From positions 1 through 64,000 of the forward strand of contig NZ_QWDM01000005.1 of NCBI RefSeq assembly GCF_003996965.1: a stretch of 64,000 nucleotides of DNA. Reading direction: 5' to 3'. Position numbers and translations under genes: made by a program. Shown in pieces: positions 24,353 to 32,592 of the stretch (positions are counted from its first letter, which is position 1; each line of letters begins with the position of its first letter). The notes beneath the pieces were generated by a model. It saw only the letters and a list, made by a program, of their open reading frames with translations, was not told the origin of the DNA and did not search any database. The DNA is from Flavobacterium cupreum. GTDB taxonomy: Bacteria > Bacteroidota > Bacteroidia > Flavobacteriales > Flavobacteriaceae.

Positions 24353-25255
24353 ATGGAAAAGAGAGAAAGGTACATAGCACAATTACATCGTATGCATTCC
24401 GGGAAAGGATTTATTGCAGCACTGGATCAGAGCGGCGGAAGCACTCCAAAAGCCTTAGCACAATATGGTGTGCAGGAAAGCAGTTTTACGAACGATGAAG
24501 AAATGTATACGCTTGTACATGAAATGAGAACCCGAATTATAAAAAGCCCTGCCTTTGATCGCGAATATATTCTGGGCGCTATTTTGTTTGAAAACACTAT
24601 GGATCGCAAAATAGACGGACAATGGACGGCCGACTATTTATGGGAAAAGAAAAACATAGTTCCGTTTTTAAAGGTAGACAAAGGACTTGCTGACCTTGAA
24701 AATGGTGTACAATTGATGAAACCTATTGCTAATTTAGATGAATTACTAAATCGTGCCGTAGAAAAAAACGTTTTTGGAACCAAGATGCGCTCTGTGATTA
24801 AAGAAGCCAATGCTGAAGGAATTCGCGAAGTAGTAGCACAGCAATTTGCTGTAGGTTTGCAAATCTTCAAAAAAGGACTTATCCCAATTATCGAACCTGA
24901 GGTTGATATTTATAGCGCCGATAAAGAAAAGTCAGAAGAAATTCTAAAAGAAGAAATCAAAAAACAGCTCAACGTATTGGATAAAGATGTAAAAGTGATG
25001 CTAAAACTATCGATTCCGACGGTAAATGATTTTTACAAAGAACTAATGTCAGACCCGCATGTGTTGCGTGTTGTAGCGTTATCCGGCGGATACGGTCAGG
25101 ACGAAGCAAATCTCAAACTTTCTCAAAACCATGGGCTGATTGCCAGTTTCTCAAGAGCACTTTCTGAAGGACTTAGCTCTGGTCAATCTGATGCTGAATT
25201 CAATACTAAACTAAAAAAGACTATTGGAGAGATTTATACGGCTTCAGTTACTTAA
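24353..25255 (+). CDS. Class I fructose-bisphosphate aldolase
   Basis: The 300-residue protein cleaves fructose 1,6-bisphosphate by a Schiff-base mechanism. The N-terminal GFIAALDQSGGSTPKALAQYG, the TKMRSVI segment and the VMLKLSIP strand with the expected Schiff-base Lys are the signatures of this bacterial class I group (Staphylococcus Fda-like). It is unrelated to haem synthesis and lies between hemF and hemB, probably with its own promoter in the 92-bp AT-rich spacer. Glycolytic pgk is elsewhere in the window, at 46.9-48.1 kb. Confidence 0.93.
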   Translation: MEKRERYIAQLHRMHSGKGFIAALDQSGGSTPKALAQYGVQESSFTNDEEMYTLVHEMRTRIIKSPAFDREYILGAILFENTMDRKIDGQWTADYLWEKKNIVPFLKVDKGLADLENGVQLMKPIANLDELLNRAVEKNVFGTKMRSVIKEANAEGIREVVAQQFAVGLQIFKKGLIPIIEPEVDIYSADKEKSEEILKEEIKKQLNVLDKDVKVMLKLSIPTVNDFYKELMSDPHVLRVVALSGGYGQDEANLKLSQNHGLIASFSRALSEGLSSGQSDAEFNTKLKKTIGEIYTASVT

Positions 25256-25439
25256 TATCAAAATTAAAATCAGTTTTATAAAAAATCCCCGAGATAAAAT
25301 GAAAATCTAAAATAATCCTGTAAAGCTATTTTAGGTTTAACTGTAAATATTAAAAAAATTTCAGGACGAGACAAATGTTCTTCTAAGAGTGAGACTCGAT
25401 CTAGTGGAGAAAAGAATAGATTACTCTGTTAATACTTTT

Positions 25440-25961
25440 TTAATACACTAACAATGTATAATCAGAAAAATCAATTTGTTTTCCATCAAAATCTTCCTTG
25501 AACTCGCCTATTAAACCACATGGAATATTTCCTGCAGAATAGATTTCTAAAAGATATTTGAAAAATACTGGAATTTTTTTATTCATTGAAAAATAATGAT
25601 TTTCCATTGCCGCCCCATGAATATTCCATAAGACGTCATCAACAATGCTTTTATTAAGCTTATTTTTTTCTATGAATTTTTCAGCAATTTCTTCTGTAGG
25701 TTTCAGATTTTTTTTCACAATTTCTGCAATCTTATTCCAATCCTGATAATCATTTTGATTATTTCTATGGAGAAAAACAGTCAATCTATTTTTCGCTTCC
25801 AATGTGAAATCTTCCCAATTTTGAGAAGAAATATTCTCTTGCATTTCATCAAGAGAAGTCAAAAACTTAATTTTGATTGGAAAATTTGAAATAGAAAACT
25901 CTTTTCCACAATTAAAAAACCAATCTATAGTATTTACTTTTTCGAAAAATGAATCAGACAT
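25440..25961 (-). CDS. Unknown protein, possibly an orphan immunity-type protein
   Basis: The product has 173 residues, cytoplasmic, acidic and aromatic-rich. The C-terminus YSAGNIPCGLIGEFKED...SDYTLLVY resembles small proteins common in polymorphic-toxin immunity loci that end in a PCGxxGxxP...LxVY pattern. This is an impression, not a family match. No toxin, Rhs or VgrG gene is near. It stands alone, opposite to its neighbours, with about 180 bp and 290 bp of non-coding DNA on its two sides. The start is an ATG at 25961. Confidence 0.7.
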   Translation of the reverse strand: MSDSFFEKVNTIDWFFNCGKEFSISNFPIKIKFLTSLDEMQENISSQNWEDFTLEAKNRLTVFLHRNNQNDYQDWNKIAEIVKKNLKPTEEIAEKFIEKNKLNKSIVDDVLWNIHGAAMENHYFSMNKKIPVFFKYLLEIYSAGNIPCGLIGEFKEDFDGKQIDFSDYTLLVY

Positions 25962-26095
25962 ATCGCTTTATTATTAAAAATAAGATTTTTCCTAATTTTA
26001 CAAATCTACTTTAAATAACAATATCCAGCCATTTTTTTAGATAATATTAACTCATTCTAACCTCAGCTAATATCCTTATTCTGTTCCTTTTTCTT

Positions 26096-26103
26096 TAACT
26101 TTG
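26096..26103 (+). promoter_or_regulatory. hemB: Candidate -7 element of hemB
   Basis: TAACTTTG fits TAnnTTTG and would start a transcript near 26110, leaving a leader of about 140 nt before the hemB ATG at 26252. No clear TTG lies at the right upstream distance. The leader contains the heptamer repeats at 26202-26243. Confidence 0.45.
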
Positions 26104-26201
26104 CAGCACTTATTAAAAGCTTGAATAATCTTCAAAAAAAACAAAAACAATATCACATTTAGGACAAAGATTAATCAATCTGCTCTCAAAGAAATCAGAT
26201 C

Positions 26202-26243
26202 AAAATCTAAAATCTAAAATCTAAAATCTAAAATCTAAAATCT
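26202..26243 (+). repeat. Six tandem AAAATCT heptamers just before hemB
   Basis: Six exact copies of the 7-bp word AAAATCT run from 26202 to 26243, followed by AAAATAC and the ATG at 26252. The array occupies the position of a ribosome binding region. Copy number could vary by slippage and change leader length or accessibility. Single diverged copies precede the aldolase ATG too (about 24320-24350). Confidence 0.85.
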
Positions 26244-26251
26244 AAAATACT

Positions 26252-27244
26252 ATGTTCCCATTACACAGAGGCAGAAGATTAAGAGTAAATGAATCCATTC
26301 GTTCTTTAGTTCGTGAGACCACTTTAAGTCCGTCAGACTTTATGTTTCCGATGTTTGTTACTGAAGGCGAAAATGTAAAAGTTAAAATTCCTTCGATGCC
26401 CGGAATTTTCCGCAGATCGATTGATTTAACAGTAGAAGAAGTAAAAGAAATTTATGCTTTGGGTATTCGTGCGGTTAACATTTACGTAAAAGTAAGCGAA
26501 AACCTAAAAGACAATACCGGCAAAGAAGCCTGGAATAAGGACGGATTAATGCAACAGGCGATTCGCGCTATCAAAGCCGCCTGTCCGGAAATGATCGTAA
26601 TGCCGGATGTGGCTTTAGACCCCTATTCTGTTTACGGCCATGACGGAATTATAGCAAACGGAGATGTTGAAAACGACAGCACTGTTGCCGCACTGGTAAA
26701 AATGGCCGTTTCCCATGCTCAGGCAGGAGCTGATTTTGTGGCACCAAGCGATATGATGGACGGACGTGTTTTGCGTTTAAGAGATGGCCTGGATGCGGCT
26801 GGTTTCCACAATGTTGGCATCATGAGCTATTCGGCTAAATATGCCTCTGCTTTTTATGGCCCTTTCCGCGATGCTTTAGACTCGGCTCCGGTCGATACAA
26901 CTGATATTCCGAAAGATAAAAAAACCTATCAAATGGATTATGCCAACCGTATCGAAGCCATAAAAGAAGCTTTATCTGATGTTGAAGAAGGTGCAGATAT
27001 GGTGATGGTAAAACCGGGAATTGCCTATCTGGATATTGTCCGTGAAGTAAAAAATGCCGTTCATGTTCCGGTTACCGTTTATCATGTTTCCGGAGAATAT
27101 GCAATGATAAAAGCAGCTGCAGAAAGAGGCTGGCTGGATAATGACAAAATCATGATGGAACAACTAATGTGTATTAAACGCGCCGGTGCCAGCCTGATTT
27201 CGACTTATTTTGCCAAAGAAGCAGCCATCCTTTTAAATAAATAA
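26252..27244 (+). CDS. hemB: Porphobilinogen synthase (delta-aminolevulinate dehydratase)
   Basis: HemB condenses two 5-aminolevulinates to porphobilinogen. The protein has 330 residues. The metal-loop region reads MPDVALDPYSVYGHDG (117-132): the three zinc-binding cysteines of Zn-type enzymes are absent, which places it in the Mg-dependent, zinc-independent class. The Schiff-base lysines lie in MVKPGIAYLDIV and the preceding MSYSAKYASAFYGPFRDA. The gene has its own promoter and heptamer-repeat leader, and a cytochrome c gene follows 3 bp after the stop codon. Confidence 0.95.
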   Translation: MFPLHRGRRLRVNESIRSLVRETTLSPSDFMFPMFVTEGENVKVKIPSMPGIFRRSIDLTVEEVKEIYALGIRAVNIYVKVSENLKDNTGKEAWNKDGLMQQAIRAIKAACPEMIVMPDVALDPYSVYGHDGIIANGDVENDSTVAALVKMAVSHAQAGADFVAPSDMMDGRVLRLRDGLDAAGFHNVGIMSYSAKYASAFYGPFRDALDSAPVDTTDIPKDKKTYQMDYANRIEAIKEALSDVEEGADMVMVKPGIAYLDIVREVKNAVHVPVTVYHVSGEYAMIKAAAERGWLDNDKIMMEQLMCIKRAGASLISTYFAKEAAILLNK

Positions 27245-27247
27245 AAA

Positions 27248-27649
27248 ATGAAAAAAATACTATTCTTATCTGCCGTTTTAGCGTTGGCTTCCTGTAAAAA
27301 AGAAACCACTGAAAATCCTGTTACAACCTCAACAGAAGCGTACTCAGAAGGAGAAACAGCAAAAGCTGCAACTCCCGAAGCTTTGGGAAAAGAAATTTTT
27401 GAAGGAAGAGGAAATTGTACCTCCTGCCATCAGGTGGATCAAAAAGTAATTGGTCCGAGCATTCAGGAAATTGCCAAAATTTATAAAGATAAAAAGGGAG
27501 ACATCGTTACTTTTCTAAAAGGAAATGCCGATCCTATCGTTGATCCGAGTCAGTTTTCGGTAATGAAAACCAATTTTCCTGTAACGCAGGCCATGTCTGA
27601 TGAAGAACTGAAAGCCATAGAAACGTATATCTACAGTAATTTGAAATAG
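27248..27649 (+). CDS. c-type cytochrome lipoprotein
   Basis: The product has 133 residues with a lipoprotein signal (MKKILFLSAVLALASC, Cys16 lipidated), a low-complexity Thr/Glu linker, and one class I cytochrome c domain (about 47-133). The haem motif is CTSCH at about 58-62, and the distal Met is in VMKTNFPVTQAMSDEE. It is probably a periplasm-facing, membrane-anchored electron carrier. The gene starts 3 bp after hemB, so it is co-transcribed with a haem biosynthesis gene, coupling supply and consumption of haem. Confidence 0.9.
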   Translation: MKKILFLSAVLALASCKKETTENPVTTSTEAYSEGETAKAATPEALGKEIFEGRGNCTSCHQVDQKVIGPSIQEIAKIYKDKKGDIVTFLKGNADPIVDPSQFSVMKTNFPVTQAMSDEELKAIETYIYSNLK

Positions 27650-27723
27650 TCTTTCGTTCCTGCTGACATACTGTTGTCATTGCATGATTTTAAATTTATC
27701 GCTTAATTAAAAATCAAGTAAAA

Positions 27724-28173
27724 ATGATCATTGAAAAATTCAATGTAATCGGTATTTCAGTACGAACTACAAACGAAAATGGTAAATCAGGAGAAGATAT
27801 TCCTGCCCTTTGGAACCAATTTATGTCTGAAGGAATTCAGCATAAAATTCCGGGTAAGGTTTCAGAGACTCTTTTTTGTCTGTATACTGATTACGAAAAA
27901 GATCATACCAAACCCTACACCACTATTCTGGGCTGTGAGGTTGAAAGTTTGGATTTCATCCCTGAGAATATGGTAGGAAAATCAATTGAGACAGCCGGGT
28001 ACGAGCAGTTTACTGTCAAAGGAAATTTAAACGAAGGCATTGTTTTCAATAAATGGCTGGAAATGTGGAATTCCGGTTTAAACCGAAGTTTTACCACTGA
28101 TTTTGAAGTGTATGATGAGAAAACACAAGACCCTGAAAATGCAGCAGCAGACCTGTTTATTGCCATTCCGTAA
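27724..28173 (+). CDS. GyrI-like / AraC effector-binding domain protein
   Basis: The 149-residue protein is a single GyrI-like small-molecule binding domain (bacterial regulator effector-binding type), as found alone in Rob/SbmC-like and integron-associated proteins. Typical features are the start IEKFNVIGISVRTTNENG, the central YTTILGCEV strand and the C-terminal WLEMWNSG...DFEVYDEKTQDPENAAADLFIAIP. It has no DNA-binding domain. It lies 75 bp downstream of the cytochrome gene and ends at a strong terminator. Confidence 0.85.
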   Translation: MIIEKFNVIGISVRTTNENGKSGEDIPALWNQFMSEGIQHKIPGKVSETLFCLYTDYEKDHTKPYTTILGCEVESLDFIPENMVGKSIETAGYEQFTVKGNLNEGIVFNKWLEMWNSGLNRSFTTDFEVYDEKTQDPENAAADLFIAIP

Positions 28174-28183
28174 AAGATAAAAC

Positions 28184-28215
28184 AAAAACGGCGCTGAAAT
28201 CGGCGCCGTTTTTTT
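28184..28215. terminator. Strong bidirectional terminator between convergent genes
   Basis: AAAAACGGCGC (28184-28194) pairs with GCGCCGTTTTT (28203-28213) around TGAAATCG, with A- and T-tracts on both sides. It lies 11 bp after the effector-binding gene and 12 bp before the end of the minus-strand M13 peptidase gene, so it serves both. Confidence 0.85.
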
Positions 28216-28226
28216 ATGATTTGGTA

Positions 28227-30287
28227 TTACCAGATTTTAACTCTTTTCTCTGGTTCTACATACATCTTATCTCCTTTTTTGATTCCAAAAGCATCATAAA
28301 AAGCATCTACATTCTGAATTGGCACATACGCTCTGTACATTCCCGGAGAGTGCGGATCTGTTTTTACCTGGCTTTTGATTGCCTCATCTCTTGATTTTGT
28401 TCTCCAAACGGTAGCCCATGAAATAAAGAAACGTTGTTCCGGCGTGAAACCGTCAATTAAACCCGGATTCCCATTGGCTTTCAGATACAATTGCAATCCA
28501 TCGTAAGCAGCGTTTATTCCGCCTAAATCACCAATATTTTCACCTAAAGTAAATTTACCGTCTACATGTATTCCCGGTAAAGGCTCCAAAGCACTGTATT
28601 GGGCTGCTAATGCAGTTCCAAGTTCCGTAAATTGTTTTAAGTCATCAGCCGTCCACCAGTCAACAAGGTTTCCGTCTGCATTGTAACGTGCTCCCGAATC
28701 ATCAAAACCATGTGAGATTTCGTGACCGATAACCGCTCCGATTCCACCATAATTTACAGCTTCGTCTGCCTCGTAGTTGTAAAATGGAGGTTGTAAAATG
28801 GCCGCAGGGAAAACAATTTCGTTATAAGACGGATTGTAATAGGCATTTACCGTTTGTGGAGACATTCCCCATTCCGTTTTGTCAACCGGTTTACCCAGTT
28901 TACCTAAATCTTCCTTATAATCCCATTTTGATAAATTGGATACATTGGTAAAGTACGTTCCGCCTTCTGAAACATTTTTAATTTCCAAAGCTGAATAATC
29001 TTTCCATTTGTCCGGATAACCAATTTTGATGGTAATTTTCTTTAATTTCTCAATTGCTTTTACTTTAGTCGCTGCAGACATCCAAGGCAATGCATTGATT
29101 CTGTTTTCATAAGCCAGAATAACATTCTGAATCATTTTCTGTGCTTTGCCTTTTGCTTCAGCAGGAAATAATTTTTCAACATATAATTTTCCTAACGCTT
29201 CTCCGGTTGCATTATTGATTACCTGCAAAGCCATTTCTTCGCGCGGACGTTGTTTTAATGCACCTGTTAATGTTTTTCCGTAGAAATCAAAATTGGCATT
29301 TTCAATCTCTGTACTTAATAAAGAAGCTGATTTGTTTAAAGCGGACCATTTCAGGTATTCTTTCCAGTCTGCTACTTTCTTTTCAGTAAAAATCTTTTCC
29401 AGTTCAGCCATATAACGAGGCTGAGTTACAATTACCGTATCAACTTTTGCCATTCCGATTCCTGCAAAAAACTTATCCCACTGAATAGAAGGAATCGTCT
29501 TTTTTAAATCGGCAACCGCGGTTGGATTGTATTGTTTTCTGCGGTCTCTGCGTTCCACACGATCTAATCTCGGAGCAGACATAGCCGTTTCCAATGCCAG
29601 AATCTGAGCCGCGCTTTGTTTTGCTTTTGCCGGATTTTCTCCGATAAACTGCATCATTCTGGCAACATGAAGCTCGTATTTAGCACGTTTTTCTTTAGAA
29701 TCCTTATCATCGGCATTGTAGTAATCTTTATCCGAAAGGCCTAAACGTCCCGGTCCGATACTCACTGAATTGACGTTACTGTTTTTTGCATCAGCACCAA
29801 TTCCTACTCCAAAGAAGCCAATACCGCCCTGAGGTTCCATTTCGATAAGGAAATTTTGCAGGTCTGTTACATTTTTTATGGCATCGATTTTCTTTAAAAC
29901 AGGCTCAAGAGGTTTTACGCCCAGCTTATTTCTTCCAACGGTATCCAAAATGGTGTTAAACAATGCAATTGCTTTTCCCTGATCTGTATTGGATTTGTAT
30001 TTAGGATCTTTCGAAGCTTCTTTCAAAATAGCCAGCGAATTATCGTCGGTTTTTTGCCTTAGTTCGTTAAAACTTCCCCATGAATTTCGGTCACTTGGAA
30101 TCTCTGTTTTATCCAGCCAGGTTCCGTTTACATAACGGAAAAAATCCTCTGTAGGACTGATTTTAGTATTCATGTAGGAAATATTGATTCCCGGTTCTTT
30201 AGGTTTTGCATTTTGAGCTGTGACTGCTGTTAGTGAAAACATTACAGAAACAACACAAAACACTGGTTTGTTAAGGTGTTTAATCAT
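28227..30287 (-). CDS. M13-family metallopeptidase (neprilysin/PepO type)
   Basis: The 686-residue zinc endopeptidase is probably exported (signal-like N-terminus ending in TAVTAQ). The zinc site HExxH appears as HEISH in GHEISHGFDD, the third ligand Glu in GENIGDLGG, and the substrate-binding NAYYNPSYNEIVFPAAILQPPF follows the family. Both the N-terminal PF05649-type and C-terminal PF01431-type domains are intact. A -7 box TATGTTTG lies on the minus strand at 30322-30315. It probably degrades peptides in the periplasm or at the surface. Confidence 0.94.
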   Translation of the reverse strand: MIKHLNKPVFCVVSVMFSLTAVTAQNAKPKEPGINISYMNTKISPTEDFFRYVNGTWLDKTEIPSDRNSWGSFNELRQKTDDNSLAILKEASKDPKYKSNTDQGKAIALFNTILDTVGRNKLGVKPLEPVLKKIDAIKNVTDLQNFLIEMEPQGGIGFFGVGIGADAKNSNVNSVSIGPGRLGLSDKDYYNADDKDSKEKRAKYELHVARMMQFIGENPAKAKQSAAQILALETAMSAPRLDRVERRDRRKQYNPTAVADLKKTIPSIQWDKFFAGIGMAKVDTVIVTQPRYMAELEKIFTEKKVADWKEYLKWSALNKSASLLSTEIENANFDFYGKTLTGALKQRPREEMALQVINNATGEALGKLYVEKLFPAEAKGKAQKMIQNVILAYENRINALPWMSAATKVKAIEKLKKITIKIGYPDKWKDYSALEIKNVSEGGTYFTNVSNLSKWDYKEDLGKLGKPVDKTEWGMSPQTVNAYYNPSYNEIVFPAAILQPPFYNYEADEAVNYGGIGAVIGHEISHGFDDSGARYNADGNLVDWWTADDLKQFTELGTALAAQYSALEPLPGIHVDGKFTLGENIGDLGGINAAYDGLQLYLKANGNPGLIDGFTPEQRFFISWATVWRTKSRDEAIKSQVKTDPHSPGMYRAYVPIQNVDAFYDAFGIKKGDKMYVEPEKRVKIW

Positions 30288-30488
30288 TATAATTTATGAA
30301 TTAAGGGTTTAATACAAACATATTGCTATTATTGTAAACTTTATGTTAAAATTATATAATTGTGAATCGTGAATTTTCAATGCAAATATTTCATTCTAAT
30401 CCCCTAAAATTTTCATGAATATATATGCTGTTTTTATCTTCTATTTGAAATAGTTTTTGGAATATTTGTCAAACCAATCCAAACAAAA

Positions 30489-31415
30489 GTGAGAGCAAAA
30501 ATACAAGCCGCATTTTCCGGTAAAGTGGAAGCCATAGGATTACCAATTCTCGCCTTATGCTGGGTAAGTTTCTTTTGGGGAACAACCTGGCTGGCTTCTA
30601 AAGAAGGGGTAAAACACATGCCGGCTTTACAATTGGCTACGATCCGTCAGTTTATGGGCGGTATCCTGTATGTGGGTTACTTTTTACTGAAAAAAGAACC
30701 CTGGCCCAAAGGCAAACAATGGAAAACCATCCTGATTCTGGCTATTCTGAACTTTGTCTGCAGTAACGGACTGAGCACCTGGGGCGTGAAATACATCAGC
30801 AGCGGACTGGGCGCTATCATTGGTGCGATCTTCCCGATCTGGATTGTTGTCATTTGTTTTTTCAAAGGAATACGAATTGCAAAATTGGCCGTAACAGGAC
30901 TTTTGATCTGTTTTGGCGGAATCTGTATTATTTTCATGGATCATCTGGGCGATTTCCTGCGACCGGATTTTCAATTTGGAATCTTCTTGTCTGTGGCATC
31001 CACGATTACCTGGGCTTTTGGAATTTTACACACTAAGAAAAAAGCAGCAAGTTTTAATCCGTATTTTAGTTTAGGGTTACAAATGGTGATTTCGAGTTTT
31101 ATACTTTTCTCTGTAACAGAAATTGCCGGAATCAATATTCCTTATAGTGAAATCCCCCTAAATTCCTGGTGGGCGATTGGGTATTTGGTCGTAATTGGTT
31201 CTATCCTGACTTTTATAGCTTTTATATATTCCTTACAGCACCTTTCGACAGAAGTCAGCAGTATTTATGCGTACATCAATCCGGTCGTGGCTATTATCCT
31301 GAGCTTTTTTCTTTTTGGGGAACCGCTCACCCAGGCGATTTCAATTGGCGTTATGGTCACCTTAATCGGATTGTACCTGGTCAATAAATCCATTCGAAAA
31401 GCTAAGATTAAATAG
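30489..31415 (+). CDS. EamA/DMT-family transporter
   Basis: The 308-residue inner-membrane protein has ten predicted helices arranged as two EamA repeats (about 20-150 and 165-300), typical of metabolite exporters. The first repeat holds FFWGTTWLASKEGVKHMPALQLATIRQFMGG and the second ends VNPVVAIILSFFLFGEPLTQ-like (INPVVAIILSFFLFGEPL). The frame begins with GTG at 30489 (GTG AGA GCA), since no ATG lies in a suitable place. The substrate is unknown. It is divergent from the M13 peptidase across 200 bp. Confidence 0.87.
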   Translation: MRAKIQAAFSGKVEAIGLPILALCWVSFFWGTTWLASKEGVKHMPALQLATIRQFMGGILYVGYFLLKKEPWPKGKQWKTILILAILNFVCSNGLSTWGVKYISSGLGAIIGAIFPIWIVVICFFKGIRIAKLAVTGLLICFGGICIIFMDHLGDFLRPDFQFGIFLSVASTITWAFGILHTKKKAASFNPYFSLGLQMVISSFILFSVTEIAGINIPYSEIPLNSWWAIGYLVVIGSILTFIAFIYSLQHLSTEVSSIYAYINPVVAIILSFFLFGEPLTQAISIGVMVTLIGLYLVNKSIRKAKIK

Positions 31416-31560
31416 TATTCCCTAAAAAGTGATTCCTTTAATTTTGGATAAAATCCGGCAAAGGATTGAAAAAATAAATACTGAATTCCGTTCTTTAAAA
31501 ATTACCCCACTTTTCGAAGTTAAAAAAGGGACGAACCGGCAATTTAAAAAGTGCTTTTTG

Positions 31561-31568
31561 TATTTTTG
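31561..31568 (+). promoter_or_regulatory. Candidate -7 element of the SCO gene
   Basis: TATTTTTG matches TAnnTTTG, 15 bp before the ATG at 31584. This would give a very short leader of about 8-10 nt, or a nearly leaderless transcript if translation starts at the ATG at 31578. Confidence 0.45.
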
Positions 31569-31583
31569 CGCCAAATTATGTTT

Positions 31584-32249
31584 ATGAAATCGCTGCTATA
31601 CAAATACCGCAAATTTTTTATTGTTTTAATTTTATTTTCGGTTGTCACTATATCCTTATTTTATTCGGCTTTAAAGCCACAAAAAACATTACCCATTTAC
31701 AATCCTGCCGACGTAAATCCTGAGTTGGTAGACAGTACGATTCAATACAAAAGCAAGTACCATACGATTGCCGATTTTTCTTTTGTCAATCAGAACGGGG
31801 ATACCATTACGCAGAAAAACTACGAAGGCAAAATTTATGTGGTCGATTTTTTCTTTACCACCTGTGGTTCCATTTGCCCTAAAATGACTACCAATTTAGC
31901 TGATGTTCAAAAAGCGGTTTTAAACAATCCTAAAGTACTGCTGCTGTCTCACACGGTTTTCCCGGAAGTGGACAGTATTCCGGTGCTAAAGGCGTATGCC
32001 ATAAAACATGGTGTTGTTGACAGTAAATGGAATCTGGTTACGGGCGATAAAAAAGAAATCTACACAATGGCCCGAAAATCATACCTGGCGGTAAAACTTG
32101 GAAGACCGGATCAGCTGTACGATATGGTTCATACTGAAAATTTTGTTCTGGTAGACACAAAGCGTCGTGTTCGCGGTTTCTATGACGGAACCAATAAAGA
32201 AGATATCAAACGTCTTTTAGCAGACATTGATTTTCTGTGTAACGAATAA
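31584..32249 (+). CDS. SCO1/SenC-family copper chaperone-like protein
   Basis: The 221-residue protein has an N-terminal membrane anchor (about 8-28) and a thioredoxin fold facing the periplasm. The copper-binding CxxxC is in FFTTCGSICPKM, and the distal His ligand in MVHTENFVLVD, as in SCO proteins that load or maintain the CuA site of cytochrome oxidase. The start MKSLLYKYRKF at 31584 is preferred; ATG 31578 is possible, and the open frame continues to 31551. It lies upstream of feoAB, apparently in a separate transcription unit. Confidence 0.9.
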   Translation: MKSLLYKYRKFFIVLILFSVVTISLFYSALKPQKTLPIYNPADVNPELVDSTIQYKSKYHTIADFSFVNQNGDTITQKNYEGKIYVVDFFFTTCGSICPKMTTNLADVQKAVLNNPKVLLLSHTVFPEVDSIPVLKAYAIKHGVVDSKWNLVTGDKKEIYTMARKSYLAVKLGRPDQLYDMVHTENFVLVDTKRRVRGFYDGTNKEDIKRLLADIDFLCNE

Positions 32250-32318
32250 AACACTTTATTTTAGAAAGTTTTAGCATTTGTATAGGCATTAAATACGGTG
32301 ACATATAGAATAATTGCC

Positions 32319-32326
32319 TATTTTTG
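32319..32326 (+). promoter_or_regulatory. feoA: Candidate -7 element of the feo operon
   Basis: TATTTTTG lies 27 bp before the feoA start. No TTG is visible at 17-23 bp upstream, so only the -7 half is supported. No clear Fur-type dyad was recognised around it. Confidence 0.4.
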
Positions 32327-32352
32327 CAATCTAAATTCAATCTAAATAAGCT

Positions 32353-32592
32353 TTGCAATATACGATCCATTCCCTAAAAAAAGGCGAGAAAGCCATTATC
32401 AAAGATTTTGATATCGATGTTATTCCTCTTAAATTATTAGAAATGGGTTGCCTGCCGGGCAGTATGGTTGAATTACTTCAGATTGCTCCTTTTGGAGATC
32501 CTTTGTATTTAGACATTAATGGCTCTCATGTGGCTATTCGCATTGAAACCGCTCGTGAAATTGAAGTTGAACTTATCAAAACCAATTTGTAA
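32353..32592 (+). CDS. feoA: FeoA ferrous iron transport accessory protein
   Basis: The 79-residue SH3-like protein (SLKKGEKAIIKDFD, LLEMGCLPGSMVELLQIAPFGDPLYL) is needed with FeoB for Fe(II) uptake. The start codon is TTG at 32353: no ATG is in frame nearby, and the family N-terminus MQ-TIHSLKKGE fits exactly. Its stop codon overlaps the feoB ATG by one base (TAATG), so the two are translationally coupled. Confidence 0.92.
   Translation: MQYTIHSLKKGEKAIIKDFDIDVIPLKLLEMGCLPGSMVELLQIAPFGDPLYLDINGSHVAIRIETAREIEVELIKTNL

Noticed and set aside
26104..26251. Riboswitch in the hemB leader
   Set aside because: The leader is AT-rich with simple heptamer repeats; no conserved riboswitch core or stable multi-stem fold is apparent.
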